This document shows positions 35,413-44,751 of a DNA stretch of 64,000 nucleotides, piece by piece. Position 1 is the stretch's first letter, and every line of letters starts with the position of its first letter. Source of the DNA: Spirochaetales bacterium (GTDB lineage: Bacteria; Spirochaetota; Spirochaetia; UBA9216); NCBI GenBank assembly GCA_016342585.1, contig JAEINK010000009.1, forward strand, positions 1 through 64,000, read 5' to 3'. Under the pieces are notes generated by a model that made no database searches, was not told the origin of the DNA, and saw nothing but the letters and a program-made list of their open reading frames with translations. The position numbers and the translations under genes are program-made.

Positions 35413-37371
35413 TTAATCTTCATCGGGATTTATCACCCCGCATGATACTGCCCATTTCTCGGGATCATGGCTTTCTACCAATGCCCCAAAAGCCTCAAAA
35501 CTTATAGGTTTTGCAAAAAGAAAACCCTGAATCTCTTCGACCCCCCGGGCAGCAAGCCAGTCATACTGCTCCCGGTATTCAACCCCTTCGGCAACAATAT
35601 ACAGATTCAAAGCTTTAGCCATATTGATAATCGCCAGGACGATCTTCTCCTGCCTGGTATCGTGGGGTAGTCCCGAAATAAACTTTCTATCAATTTTAAG
35701 GATGTCAGCTTCAAGATCCTGAAGGTATTCAATATTGGAGTATCCTGTTCCAAAATCATCGATGGCAATACTGATACTGTTATGCTGAATCCGCTTTATT
35801 CCCTCAAGAACAACCTCATTTTTCCCCAGGAAAATCCCCTCAGTCAGTTCAAACTCTATATTGATATCTTTGTCAAATTCTGAAATAAGATTGATAAACT
35901 CCTGCATACGGTTTGTATGCAGAATAAGAGGTGAAATATTGAATGAAAATGAGGGTTTCGCTAAAAGCTTATGAGAAGAAGAAATATTATTCAAAAGTTC
36001 CTGAGATGATTTAAGTACGAACTCTGTTAGTTCATATATAAAGCCCTCTTTTTCTGAAACAGGAATAAACTCTTCGGGAGACATGGCGCCCAACAATGGA
36101 TTTTCCCATCGAATAAGAAGCTCCCCACCGGTAATCAGACCGGTTCGAATATCAAGCCGGGGTTGAATCAAACAATAAACCTCATCCTTCTTCAAGGCAT
36201 CCCCAAGCTGTTCTTTTATAACATTATACCGTTGGACTTTTTCCACGATAAGATCACTATGACCGATGATAATGTTATTTTCTCTCCGGTTCTCATTGTG
36301 GAGGGCAATCATAAGATTGGAAATAAGGAGCATTGGATTCAAAACATCCTCTGGATAGCGAATCTCGGCGGCCCGATAGTTCACCTGAAAAACCTGCTCC
36401 CCAACAGCAATCGGTTCAGAAAGGAGTTCCTCAAGGCTCTCTGTTGTTCTGCTCACCGTCTGATCTTCATTAATACATTGAACGAGAAATCGTGCCCCCG
36501 TCTCTCTGTAAACACGACAGGAAGAGAGGGATTTCAACCTGAGACCATAAAATTTAAGCAGTTCATTAGAGAGAGAAACGCCATGTTTGATATTGAAATC
36601 AGCAAAATCGGCTAACTCTATTAAAACCTGATGAATTGTAAAATCCTTTTCCTCTTTTTTTGAATCTTCAATCAAGTCGGAAAGATCCTTCATCATCTTT
36701 CTATTATTGTGTAAACCCGTCACAGGATCCACAAAGGCGGCATTTTCAAGCTCTCCATTTAAGATGGAAAGGGACTCCCGCTCCCGCTCCAGGGCGGTTC
36801 TCAAAAGGTGTTCCTTTTTCACCGAAAATTCAAGATTATTTAAAATGATAACAAGAATCGAATAGGCAGTTATAGTCAGCATCAAATAAGTCAGGATTGA
36901 AGTCAGCCAGGGATTAAGCTCAAGCGAAAGTGTCTGACTCCCGGTTGTTACCTCAATTTTATCAAACATGTAGAGCAGCAGATTTATTACAATCGATATT
37001 ATAGTGACGCCAAAGGTGATCAAACCGAATCCCGAACCATAAATCAGGACAGCGACTATTACCGCCGAAGAAAAATAGAGGTATGCCATACTATTATGGC
37101 CGAAAAAAAGCAGCTCTGAAAAACCTACGGCAATGAAAAGTGAACTAAGTACTATCGATTTTACAAGGTGGGGAACTTTTTTACTGAGAGTGATGATAAT
37201 AAGCAGGCAAATTACAGGAAGGTATACACTGAATATCTTAATATACTGATCTTTTAGAATCTCTTCGATGCTAGTGGAAATAAATACGAGTAACCCCAAA
37301 CCTAGAAGGATCTTAAGAGACCGATCCATTACAATATGCCGAAATCTATGAAGGTTGGTTTTCATTACCAT
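35413..37371 (-). CDS. Membrane GGDEF-EAL protein, probable cyclic di-GMP phosphodiesterase
   Basis: 652 residues. About six N-terminal helices, then a GGDEF domain whose active site is lost (E-T-G-A-R-F where G-G-D-E-F belongs), then an EAL domain. The EAL signature is E-L-L, but the other catalytic positions remain: N in F-N-I-S-P, E in L-T-E-G, D-D-F-G-T-G, K in L-K-I-D-R, E in V-A-E-G-V-E, and Q-G-F-L-F-A-K-P. It should hydrolyse cyclic di-GMP, with the GGDEF-like domain perhaps binding GTP as an activator. It begins 9 bases after the stop of the VWA gene, so the two are co-transcribed. Confidence 0.9.
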   Translation of the reverse strand: MVMKTNLHRFRHIVMDRSLKILLGLGLLVFISTSIEEILKDQYIKIFSVYLPVICLLIIITLSKKVPHLVKSIVLSSLFIAVGFSELLFFGHNSMAYLYFSSAVIVAVLIYGSGFGLITFGVTIISIVINLLLYMFDKIEVTTGSQTLSLELNPWLTSILTYLMLTITAYSILVIILNNLEFSVKKEHLLRTALERERESLSILNGELENAAFVDPVTGLHNNRKMMKDLSDLIEDSKKEEKDFTIHQVLIELADFADFNIKHGVSLSNELLKFYGLRLKSLSSCRVYRETGARFLVQCINEDQTVSRTTESLEELLSEPIAVGEQVFQVNYRAAEIRYPEDVLNPMLLISNLMIALHNENRRENNIIIGHSDLIVEKVQRYNVIKEQLGDALKKDEVYCLIQPRLDIRTGLITGGELLIRWENPLLGAMSPEEFIPVSEKEGFIYELTEFVLKSSQELLNNISSSHKLLAKPSFSFNISPLILHTNRMQEFINLISEFDKDINIEFELTEGIFLGKNEVVLEGIKRIQHNSISIAIDDFGTGYSNIEYLQDLEADILKIDRKFISGLPHDTRQEKIVLAIINMAKALNLYIVAEGVEYREQYDWLAARGVEEIQGFLFAKPISFEAFGALVESHDPEKWAVSCGVINPDED

Positions 37372-37380
37372 AACTATGGC

Positions 37381-38574
37381 TTAATTGAAGTTAAAATTCA
37401 ATAATCCTCCTCCGAATCCACCAGTTGAAACCTCTTCAAGAACCTCTCCAGTAGCAGGGCTGATAATTTTATATCTGCCCATAAAGACTTCAACCTTTAT
37501 AAAAAGAGGATCGGTTGTCATATTAATCTCAAACTCTATATCCATATCATCGGTCATCCCTGTATCGGGAGCGGGAACGACCCGGATCACATGCTTTCCA
37601 GGGGCCAGCCCCTTTATAACAAGCTGATCAGAAACACTGCCGATATGACTGGCGATCATGGATGAAAAACCAGCATAGGAATCATCTATAAAAACCGCAG
37701 CATTCGTAGGAGCCGTTTCAATTATAAGATCATTTGGAAGGTCTGCTTCCCTGGCAGTAACATAACAGGTGTATCCTGCCTGAAGATCGGAACTACAGCT
37801 CCAGATCCCCCTGGAAAAATCAACTTCAACATTGTGTTCTCCCGGTTCAAAGCCAAGAAGCCGCAGGGGTGTCGTCCCCGCATCCTGCCCATCCACCCGC
37901 ACGGGTTGTCCTGAAGGAATGGAGGTAATTGAGTAACGCCCAGTGGTTTCCAACTCCTCTGCCAGGGTATAGTGAGTATCCCGGACCGTAGAATATATAG
38001 TCTGCAGCTCCTCTGGAGAGGGTGTTATAGACAATGTTCCTCTTGAAATATTGGTGATATTCCGCAGAACCCTCTCCTCAACATCTCCAAGACCAATTCC
38101 ATAAAGAAAAACATCCTCACCAACATTCATTTGTGCAAGATTCTTTACCGAAAAACGACTCCCATTATCAATTCCATCAGTAAGGAAAATTATGACTTTA
38201 CGTCCTTCTCGCGGGGATAGAATCTGGATTCCCTTAGCGATGGCATCATAGAGGCGGGTCCCGCCCCCCGCGGTCATGGTTTTAACTTTACTGAATACAG
38301 CTCCTACATCCTGAGTAAACTCCTGATCCACCCGAATATCATCGCTGAAGGTTATAAGAGAAACCCAATCATCTCCTTGAAGCTGGCCGAGAAAAGAGCC
38401 TATTCCAACCATGGAGTACACAAGAGCACTGCCCGTACTCATTGATCCACTCCTGTCGGCGATGAGTACAAAATTATTATAATCGGCATTCTCTACCTGA
38501 ACCCCACAATCCTGGGCAGGTAAAAAAGCGGACAGTAAGACCATCAGCAATAGGACAACTAAATTCTTTCTCAT
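37381..38574 (-). CDS. Secreted VWA-domain protein with PEGA repeats
   Basis: 397 residues with a signal peptide ending around F-L-P-A-Q-D-C. A von Willebrand A domain at about 30-200 has the full metal-ion-dependent adhesion site: D40-x-S42-x-S44, Thr106 in G-G-G-T-R, and Asp133 in T-D-G-I-D. Two PEGA-type beta domains follow (about 205-275 and 285-360), and the chain ends in a glycine-rich then N-F-N-F-N tail that could be an outer-membrane or surface anchor. VWA domains bind proteins through a divalent metal. It is first in an operon with the GGDEF-EAL gene. AGGAG precedes the ATG. The partner is unknown. Confidence 0.85.
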   Translation of the reverse strand: MRKNLVVLLLMVLLSAFLPAQDCGVQVENADYNNFVLIADRSGSMSTGSALVYSMVGIGSFLGQLQGDDWVSLITFSDDIRVDQEFTQDVGAVFSKVKTMTAGGGTRLYDAIAKGIQILSPREGRKVIIFLTDGIDNGSRFSVKNLAQMNVGEDVFLYGIGLGDVEERVLRNITNISRGTLSITPSPEELQTIYSTVRDTHYTLAEELETTGRYSITSIPSGQPVRVDGQDAGTTPLRLLGFEPGEHNVEVDFSRGIWSCSSDLQAGYTCYVTAREADLPNDLIIETAPTNAAVFIDDSYAGFSSMIASHIGSVSDQLVIKGLAPGKHVIRVVPAPDTGMTDDMDIEFEINMTTDPLFIKVEVFMGRYKIISPATGEVLEEVSTGGFGGGLLNFNFN

Positions 38575-38727
38575 TTTTTCTCCTGAAACAACGAATTAAA
38601 CCTTACATCAATCTACGCTATTCTATTTGTTTCGAATGCAATCGTCAATCAGAAACTTTAATTCCCATTTTTGTCTGGAAAACGGAGATTAATTCCATAT
38701 AATTAATAGGATAGTAAAGGAGATTTC

Positions 38728-39249
38728 ATGAAAATTGTTGAAAACAAGGAAAAATATATGGATTGGATAAAACGCATCCATATATTCAGTTTTTTACCAG
38801 AAGATGAAGTAACAAAATTGATAGAAAGGTGCGCCCTTCAGGTCTATGAAGAGAATGAAATCGTTATTTCCCAGGGAGAGGTAAACCAGGATTTTTATGC
38901 CGTAGTAGACGGCAGTGTTCAGGTCTCTGTAACCGAAGAGACAGGAAACGACGTTTATATATCCACAATCGGCGGCAGAGAGGTCTTCGGTGAGGCCGGG
39001 ATTTTTATGAAAATGAAAAGGACTGCCAATATTACCAGCCTGGGACAAACCGTTATTCTTCGTGCACCAAGAAAGGAAATTTTCGAAATGATAAAGAAAA
39101 ACCCTGTCTCGGGGAATAAATTCCTTTTAATGATAATCCATAGCCTGCTAAGGAAACTGAGGGAGGCAAATCAAGAACTGGCCTATGAAAGAAAGATGGA
39201 TTCAGATCAGGGTGATATTGACGCACTGGTTAAGGAGTTTTCACTCTAA
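38728..39249 (+). CDS. Cyclic nucleotide-binding domain protein without DNA-binding domain
   Basis: 173 residues. One CRP-like cyclic nucleotide-binding beta-roll at about 15-135; the phosphate-binding cassette reads F-G-E-A-G-I-F-M-K-M-K-R-T-A-N, keeping the Glu and Arg that contact cyclic nucleotide. A helix and an acidic tail follow, without the helix-turn-helix of CRP/FNR regulators. It is probably a regulatory subunit or small effector protein. AAAGGAG precedes the ATG. It is divergent from the VWA gene. No partner kinase or channel is adjacent. Confidence 0.85.
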   Translation: MKIVENKEKYMDWIKRIHIFSFLPEDEVTKLIERCALQVYEENEIVISQGEVNQDFYAVVDGSVQVSVTEETGNDVYISTIGGREVFGEAGIFMKMKRTANITSLGQTVILRAPRKEIFEMIKKNPVSGNKFLLMIIHSLLRKLREANQELAYERKMDSDQGDIDALVKEFSL

Positions 39250-39272
39250 GCCCTTAAGAAACGCCCCTCCAT

Positions 39273-40955
39273 CTAAATTTCGGGTGTTAGGGGAAGGTTC
39301 TTACCCGATTCAAGAAGTTTTCGAAATTCCGAAGCGGGAAGCGGCTTGGAAAAAAAGTACCCCTGCATCCGGTCGCAATCAAGAGTCCTGACAATAGCAG
39401 CCTGTTCTTCATTACTGATACCCTCAACAATTATCTTCTTATTTCTGCTTTTTATCAGAGAAACAATATTGATCAGGAAATCCCTATCCTCTCGGTCATG
39501 ATGAATATGTTCCACAAAAGTCCTGTCTACTTTCAGAACATCGGCGGGTATATGTTTAAGATACTCAAGAGATGACTGCCCCGTCCCAAAGTCATCAATA
39601 TAGATCTCAATCCCCATATTTTTCAGGATGCGAATCCTTTCAATAAAACTCTGGGGGTTTTTGATCCCCTCCGATTCGGTTATCTCCAGTTTAAAAAACT
39701 TAGGGTCAAGAGAATCGGCGGCAGAGAGGGCGTTTTGAATAATGGCGACAAGCTCATTATTGCCGAATTCCCGGGCGCAAAGGTTTAGGGAAACATAAAC
39801 ATCCCATTTCTTCGTCCATTCTGCCAACTGTCTGGCAACAGAAAAAATAACCCACTTCCCGATCTCTTCTATTATTCCGGTATCCTCGGCTAAAGGAATA
39901 AATTCAACAGGAGAAATAGTCCCCTTGTCCCTCTGATTCCAGCGGATTAAAGCCTCGGCTCCCAGGATTTTACCTTCAGGATTGACAATAGGCTGATAGA
40001 AGAGTTCGAACTCTTTTTGGTTGAAGGCCGCAGCGAGTTCTGCCTCCATGTTGAGTCTTTGAATGGAAGCATCATGAAGTTCATCATCATAGTACATATA
40101 TGTTTTTTCCTGAAGTGAAGCCTCCGCCGCCGCAGCTATGGCTTTATCCATCAGCTCCTGCTTTACTTCACCATCATCTGGAAAAACAGAAATCCCGAGG
40201 GCAGCTTTTAATTTGATCGAATATTTCTGATGCTGATAGGGATGCGTTATGGAGTTATAAAGTTTTTCTGCGACTCTTCCCGCATCTTCCCGGCGGGCAA
40301 GACTTGTCAGAAAAACAACAAGCTCACTGCCCATATAGGAAAAAGTAAAATCACTATCCCGCAAACACTCTCGTATACGAAGCCCTGTATTCTCTAAAAG
40401 AACACTCCCGATTTCATGTCCAAATTTCTGACTCACTTCCTTATGATTTAAAATATCAATAAAAACCAAGGCTCTCAGGTTCTCACTCCTGGAGCGTTTG
40501 GCCTGAACAAGCTCCATATCCAGAATAATATCCAAAGAGTTGCGATTAAAAAGGCCCGTAAGAGGATCCCGATACTCATAGTTGATCAATTTCGATTCAA
40601 TCTTTCCCAATTTTGTAATGTCGTGGGTAAATACAAGGGCATGGGTTATGCTATTATTGCCATCCCTGTAGGGATAATAGGAGACATGCATATACCGATT
40701 CTCAAGGCCAAATTTAAAAGTCTCAATATAATGAACTTCCTCACCGGCGAGGCATCGGTCCAGATACCCCTTTATCTTTGTTTCGAAAACATCCGCCCCC
40801 CAGACATGGGAAACGGATTTATTCAGGATTTCCCCCCGGGGCTTTTCTATCATCCTCTCGTATGCATTGTTGACTATCTCATAAACATAATCTTTGTTTA
40901 TCAGGGTAATGAAATCTTTGGAGGAATTGACGATATACTGATATTTATCTGCCAT
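39273..40955 (-). CDS. PAS-GGDEF-EAL protein, probable cyclic di-GMP phosphodiesterase
   Basis: 560 residues, cytoplasmic. PAS at about 5-115, a GGDEF domain at about 125-285 with a lost active site (Y-M-G-S-E-L), then a complete EAL domain: E-A-L-I-R-W, N in L-N-L-C-A, E in I-T-E-S-E, D-D-F-G-T-G, K in L-K-V-D-R, E in V-E-G-I-S and Q-G-Y-F-F-S-K-P. Expected to degrade cyclic di-GMP under PAS control. It lies 18 bases after the alcohol dehydrogenase gene and no clear ribosome binding site is seen, so it may depend on translation of that gene. Confidence 0.92.
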   Translation of the reverse strand: MADKYQYIVNSSKDFITLINKDYVYEIVNNAYERMIEKPRGEILNKSVSHVWGADVFETKIKGYLDRCLAGEEVHYIETFKFGLENRYMHVSYYPYRDGNNSITHALVFTHDITKLGKIESKLINYEYRDPLTGLFNRNSLDIILDMELVQAKRSRSENLRALVFIDILNHKEVSQKFGHEIGSVLLENTGLRIRECLRDSDFTFSYMGSELVVFLTSLARREDAGRVAEKLYNSITHPYQHQKYSIKLKAALGISVFPDDGEVKQELMDKAIAAAAEASLQEKTYMYYDDELHDASIQRLNMEAELAAAFNQKEFELFYQPIVNPEGKILGAEALIRWNQRDKGTISPVEFIPLAEDTGIIEEIGKWVIFSVARQLAEWTKKWDVYVSLNLCAREFGNNELVAIIQNALSAADSLDPKFFKLEITESEGIKNPQSFIERIRILKNMGIEIYIDDFGTGQSSLEYLKHIPADVLKVDRTFVEHIHHDREDRDFLINIVSLIKSRNKKIIVEGISNEEQAAIVRTLDCDRMQGYFFSKPLPASEFRKLLESGKNLPLTPEI

Positions 40956-40973
40956 ACCGGGATTAATTATAGA

Positions 40974-42149
40974 TCATATACATGAATAATAAACCTTTTT
41001 TATTTTATCTTTGGAATAATTCTTAATATTCCAGATCCCGGCAAGCTTTACAGCCTGATCTGCCAGGGCATCGATATCGGGATTAGAGATCCCGGCCTCC
41101 GTAAATGTAAGCGGACAACCAATTGAACGGATCCATGTTTCGAACTTTTCGATAACACGATCACAGGAGGCAGAAATTCCATCCCCTTCATTCAGATCTT
41201 CCATGCCCAGAATATTTCGTCCAAAACGAATTATCCGCGGGGCGATATCATCCTTCTTGAATTTAAGCCAGGCAGGAGTCACGATGGAAAGGCCGGCACC
41301 ATGGGCAACATTGTAAAGGGCACTCATGGGGTGCTCCAGCATATGACAGGGGATAACTGCACCATCAAGCCCGGCATTGACAAGACCATTCCAGTTTAAT
41401 GCCCCGGCCCAGAGAAGCGAAGCCCGGCCATCATAATCCTCCGGATCCTGCCGGACCCTTTCAAACGAAGCCATCACAGCCTTAACCAGACCCTCAGTAA
41501 ATCCATCCTGAACGGGAGAAAAGGTTGCCGTTGTATTGAAATACCCTTCAGTCAAATGCGAAACCATATCGAAACAGGCATAAGACGTATACGCAAGAGG
41601 AATGGTGAAGGTGATTTCCGGATCGAGAAAGGAGACCTTCGGTGCGAGAAAAGGAGAACGCAGGCCGAATTTCTCCCCGGAGGCAGGATTAGTCATAACG
41701 CTGACAGGATTATTATCCGATGAAGTGGCCGGTTGAGTCTGAATAGCCATAACGGGAAGAGCCGCTTTTACCGGAGCTTTACATGAAAAATAATCCCAGA
41801 GGGGTTCATCATTCATGGCACCACAAGCGATAGCCTTGGATTCATCGATAACACTCCCCCCACCGGCAGCCAGAATGAAATCAACCCCATCCCTCCGGCA
41901 GATTTCAGCTCCGGCCTCGGCATGCTCAAGGAGAGGATTTGGCTCTACCCCCCCGTGTTCAACAACCTCGATTCCGGCATCGGAAAGCTGCTTTTTAATC
42001 TGATCGTACAAACCGGATCGTTTAAGGCTCCCCTTCCCATAAAGAAACAGGGCCTTTTTACCCCAGAGAGAGGCCTCTTCACCAAGCCGGGAGAGAACTC
42101 CTCTGCCGAAGATTATTTTTGTTGGTGTACAGAACTCAAAATTTGTCAT
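40974..42149 (-). CDS. Iron-containing alcohol dehydrogenase (butanol dehydrogenase-like)
   Basis: 391 residues, normal length. NAD(P)-binding G-G-G-S-V-I-D near residue 100, and the metal-binding positions in D-M-V-S-H-L-T-E, H-M-L-E-H-P and N-V-A-H-G-A-G, typical of the YqhD/BdhA branch. It interconverts aldehydes and alcohols, probably as a fermentation or aldehyde-detoxification enzyme. GGAG lies about 9 bases before the ATG. It is transcribed with the PAS-GGDEF-EAL gene, so a PAS signal linked to redox state is conceivable. Confidence 0.92.
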   Translation of the reverse strand: MTNFEFCTPTKIIFGRGVLSRLGEEASLWGKKALFLYGKGSLKRSGLYDQIKKQLSDAGIEVVEHGGVEPNPLLEHAEAGAEICRRDGVDFILAAGGGSVIDESKAIACGAMNDEPLWDYFSCKAPVKAALPVMAIQTQPATSSDNNPVSVMTNPASGEKFGLRSPFLAPKVSFLDPEITFTIPLAYTSYACFDMVSHLTEGYFNTTATFSPVQDGFTEGLVKAVMASFERVRQDPEDYDGRASLLWAGALNWNGLVNAGLDGAVIPCHMLEHPMSALYNVAHGAGLSIVTPAWLKFKKDDIAPRIIRFGRNILGMEDLNEGDGISASCDRVIEKFETWIRSIGCPLTFTEAGISNPDIDALADQAVKLAGIWNIKNYSKDKIKKVYYSCI

Positions 42150-42220
42150 TGTTTTATCTCCATATTATTTAATGTTAAACCCTTTTTTCCTTACAGCCAA
42201 GCCCGGGAGGATAAGAAATG

Positions 42221-42257
42221 AAAAAGGCCGCCGAATCCTAAAAAACGTTCGGCGGCC
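42221..42257 (-). terminator. Terminator of the CARDB-like lipoprotein gene
   Basis: A perfect 10-base stem GGCCGCCGAA / TTCGGCGGCC with a 12-base loop; on the minus strand it is followed by five Us (A-run 42221-42225). Confidence 0.8.
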
Positions 42258-42282
42258 GGAGAAAGGAGATGAAACTTAAAAA

Positions 42283-44460
42283 TCAGGGTGTGTTAAGATC
42301 TGTACCAAAATAGATATCATCGAAATCGAATGAATAACTTTGTACACCGGAGTCATCCGATGAACCGCCAAATTTTATATCAGTAATATCCGATCTGTTT
42401 ATGGCATCGGCATATAATGCCTCATCACCTAAAAGAGGAACAGAATACAGGGACCATCCGGCAGCGTCAGGTCCACTGATATAATAATCCAGAACATTGG
42501 CTCCCGACATATTACCACCGGCATCACTGATAACATATCCTAAATATGTACAAGCAGTAGACCTGAGGTTGGACATCCTGAAATTCACATGGGTTATTGC
42601 CTCATCGATTTCAAGAGAGGGTTCAAAGTGAAAGTTCAGCCAGGAAGGAACATCAATATTGTATTCATAAAAATTGACCACCAGGAAATTATCCCCCTCA
42701 AAGGGGCCGGCAGGGTCATTAGTCCCTCCACCTATAGCAGCAAGATCAAGATAGATATTCGCACCCTGTTCCGGACCACCTTCCGAGATATCCGGTTGAA
42801 CCTGTATAACATGTGTAATATCCGAATAAATTCCTACTTCACTGCTAATCACGGGATTTACATAGGGCTCTAAATCATTACCTGAAATATTCACCTCCAT
42901 GACAGTACCATTATAGTCAAGACCGTAATACGCAACATTTTCAGCGTCTGTCAGATCACCGCTCTCATCTGAATCTATGAAAACTGTAAGTTCATAATTT
43001 CCAGCAGTATCGTTCCAGGGGAATCCACCACTACTATCCATGAGCACGGCCCGATTATTTTCCGTACCATCATAATCCCCAGCCAATAGGACTGTAGTTG
43101 ACTCATCCTCGTTCCGGTCATTACTGTAAAGAAAGAAATATATATCCTCAATACCAAAAAAGGCATCAAAATTACTAAAGTTTACGATAATGCCATTGAC
43201 CAGAGCATAACCGCCGGAATCTCTATGAATCCAATTCTCATCGGAGAGGATCTCGGCATCAGGTGAATCTTCCCCACCGAATGATAGATCCAAATAGTCC
43301 CCTGGAATATTATAAAGGTTACCGTTCGCGGGGGCATCTTCACCAGTCATATCGATTACAGATAAAGCCTCATAATTTACAGTCGATTCAGGATAGAACG
43401 GATCTCCGCTGACTTCAGGGAAACCGTCAACAGTGACTTCAGACAGGATTATAAATGCCTCCCCCTCTGCATTAACCTCTCCCATACCCGCTATTGTTAT
43501 ATCTCCAGCACCGGTTATTTCGGTCCCTTGAGGGACTATGAAAAAGACAACTTCACCACCCGCCGCATCCGGGAAGCTGAGATCGCCGACAACAGCCCCG
43601 TTTGGATGAAGTTTCAGTGCAGGATCAGTAAAATCCATAATAAAATTCTCATTTCCATTAAGGGGAAGTATTTCAAGTTCTATTCCGCCAACAATACCTC
43701 CTACAGGAAGTTCAAGAGTAGAACTGTCAAAGGTATCATCAACATCGACCAGAAATCCTACGTTATACTCTTCCCCGCCAGTCCCTATCCAGTCTTCCGA
43801 ACCTTCCCATATCTGGGCAACAGAGGAGCCTGTACCATCGGGTTCAATAGTAAAACTACCTAGGGCAAAGGGGTCAACATTTTCTTCATTTGACATGACA
43901 GCAAAATATAAGGTCTTGCCGGCATACGCCCCGGCATTTTCAACTGAAAACGTGACGGTGCCATCCAAATACGTTTCCTCGATCGGAAAAGTAGCGATGG
44001 AAACACCCTCATTATTCGTTTCAAACTCCTCGTTAATAAGATCAGCTTTATCTACCTTGACACCAATAAAATAATCACCGGCATCAATGGAAACCCCATT
44101 TGTCTGCATATATGGGTCGATATGCTCAGTTGTACCAAGATCAATAATCTTCTGACTGCCGGCAGAAACAAAAACGGTCGCTTCATAGATAAGGAAATCA
44201 TTGATCACACTCAGGAGAGTATCTTCCGATAGAAAGACCGAATACACAACGTCCTTTGCCTCGTCTCCCAGATTTATCAGGGTAAACCGCACCCCGACAA
44301 CTTCGACCCCACTCATCAGCGGCTGCACACCGACGACGGTCAGATCGTTTACGACAACAGGAGGGTCACCCCCACCGGTTAATCCCAGCAGCTCACATGA
44401 CGTGAAAACCAGACAGCAGCTGAGAAGTGCTGACAAAAGCAATAGAGTAATTTTTTTCAT
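42283..44460 (-). CDS. Large surface or periplasmic lipoprotein with CARDB-like N-terminal domain
   Basis: 725 residues with a lipobox V-F-T-S-C (Cys22). Residues about 38-155 form a CARDB-like beta-sandwich (D-L-T-V-V-G-V at the start, G-D-Y-F-I-G-V-K-V-D then E-F-E-T-N-N-E at the end). The rest is acidic, rich in Asp, Gly, Asn and Ser, and beta-stranded; its last ~150 residues look like a carbohydrate-binding or lectin-like fold ending F-D-F-D-D-I-Y-F. No catalytic motif is seen. GGAGG precedes the ATG and a strong terminator follows, so it is monocistronic. Acidic repeats of D-x-D-x-D type (for example I-D-S-D-E-S-G-D) could bind calcium. Function unknown; adhesion or glycan binding is possible. 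Confidence 0.78.
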   Translation of the reverse strand: MKKITLLLLSALLSCCLVFTSCELLGLTGGGDPPVVVNDLTVVGVQPLMSGVEVVGVRFTLINLGDEAKDVVYSVFLSEDTLLSVINDFLIYEATVFVSAGSQKIIDLGTTEHIDPYMQTNGVSIDAGDYFIGVKVDKADLINEEFETNNEGVSIATFPIEETYLDGTVTFSVENAGAYAGKTLYFAVMSNEENVDPFALGSFTIEPDGTGSSVAQIWEGSEDWIGTGGEEYNVGFLVDVDDTFDSSTLELPVGGIVGGIELEILPLNGNENFIMDFTDPALKLHPNGAVVGDLSFPDAAGGEVVFFIVPQGTEITGAGDITIAGMGEVNAEGEAFIILSEVTVDGFPEVSGDPFYPESTVNYEALSVIDMTGEDAPANGNLYNIPGDYLDLSFGGEDSPDAEILSDENWIHRDSGGYALVNGIIVNFSNFDAFFGIEDIYFFLYSNDRNEDESTTVLLAGDYDGTENNRAVLMDSSGGFPWNDTAGNYELTVFIDSDESGDLTDAENVAYYGLDYNGTVMEVNISGNDLEPYVNPVISSEVGIYSDITHVIQVQPDISEGGPEQGANIYLDLAAIGGGTNDPAGPFEGDNFLVVNFYEYNIDVPSWLNFHFEPSLEIDEAITHVNFRMSNLRSTACTYLGYVISDAGGNMSGANVLDYYISGPDAAGWSLYSVPLLGDEALYADAINRSDITDIKFGGSSDDSGVQSYSFDFDDIYFGTDLNTP

Positions 44461-44751
44461 TTTTGCCTCCAGGCTGATAGCTGGCAGCTGGAAGGGCAGG
44501 CAGGCAGGAATATTGGGGTAACACTGATGCTAATCTCTTAGCTATCGGTTAATATATAAATAGATTATACACCAAGCCATAGACAAATACAATTTCTATT
44601 GGCGGCTCATTTTATAAATTTAAAACCAGGAATTATAACAATCAAAATCTATTTTTGCTGTCGCCCCCCCCCATTCTTTCTGCGAAAGGGGTGGAAATTT
44701 ATTACTCCCGGAGATATAAGAGAGTAAGTCATCTGAGATGAAGGAGAGCCT

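Noticed and set aside
44461-44751. Cyclic di-GMP or other riboswitch in the largest divergent gap
   Set aside because: None of the conserved riboswitch core sequences I know was found here or in other gaps; only short homopolymer runs and AT-rich stretches are visible.
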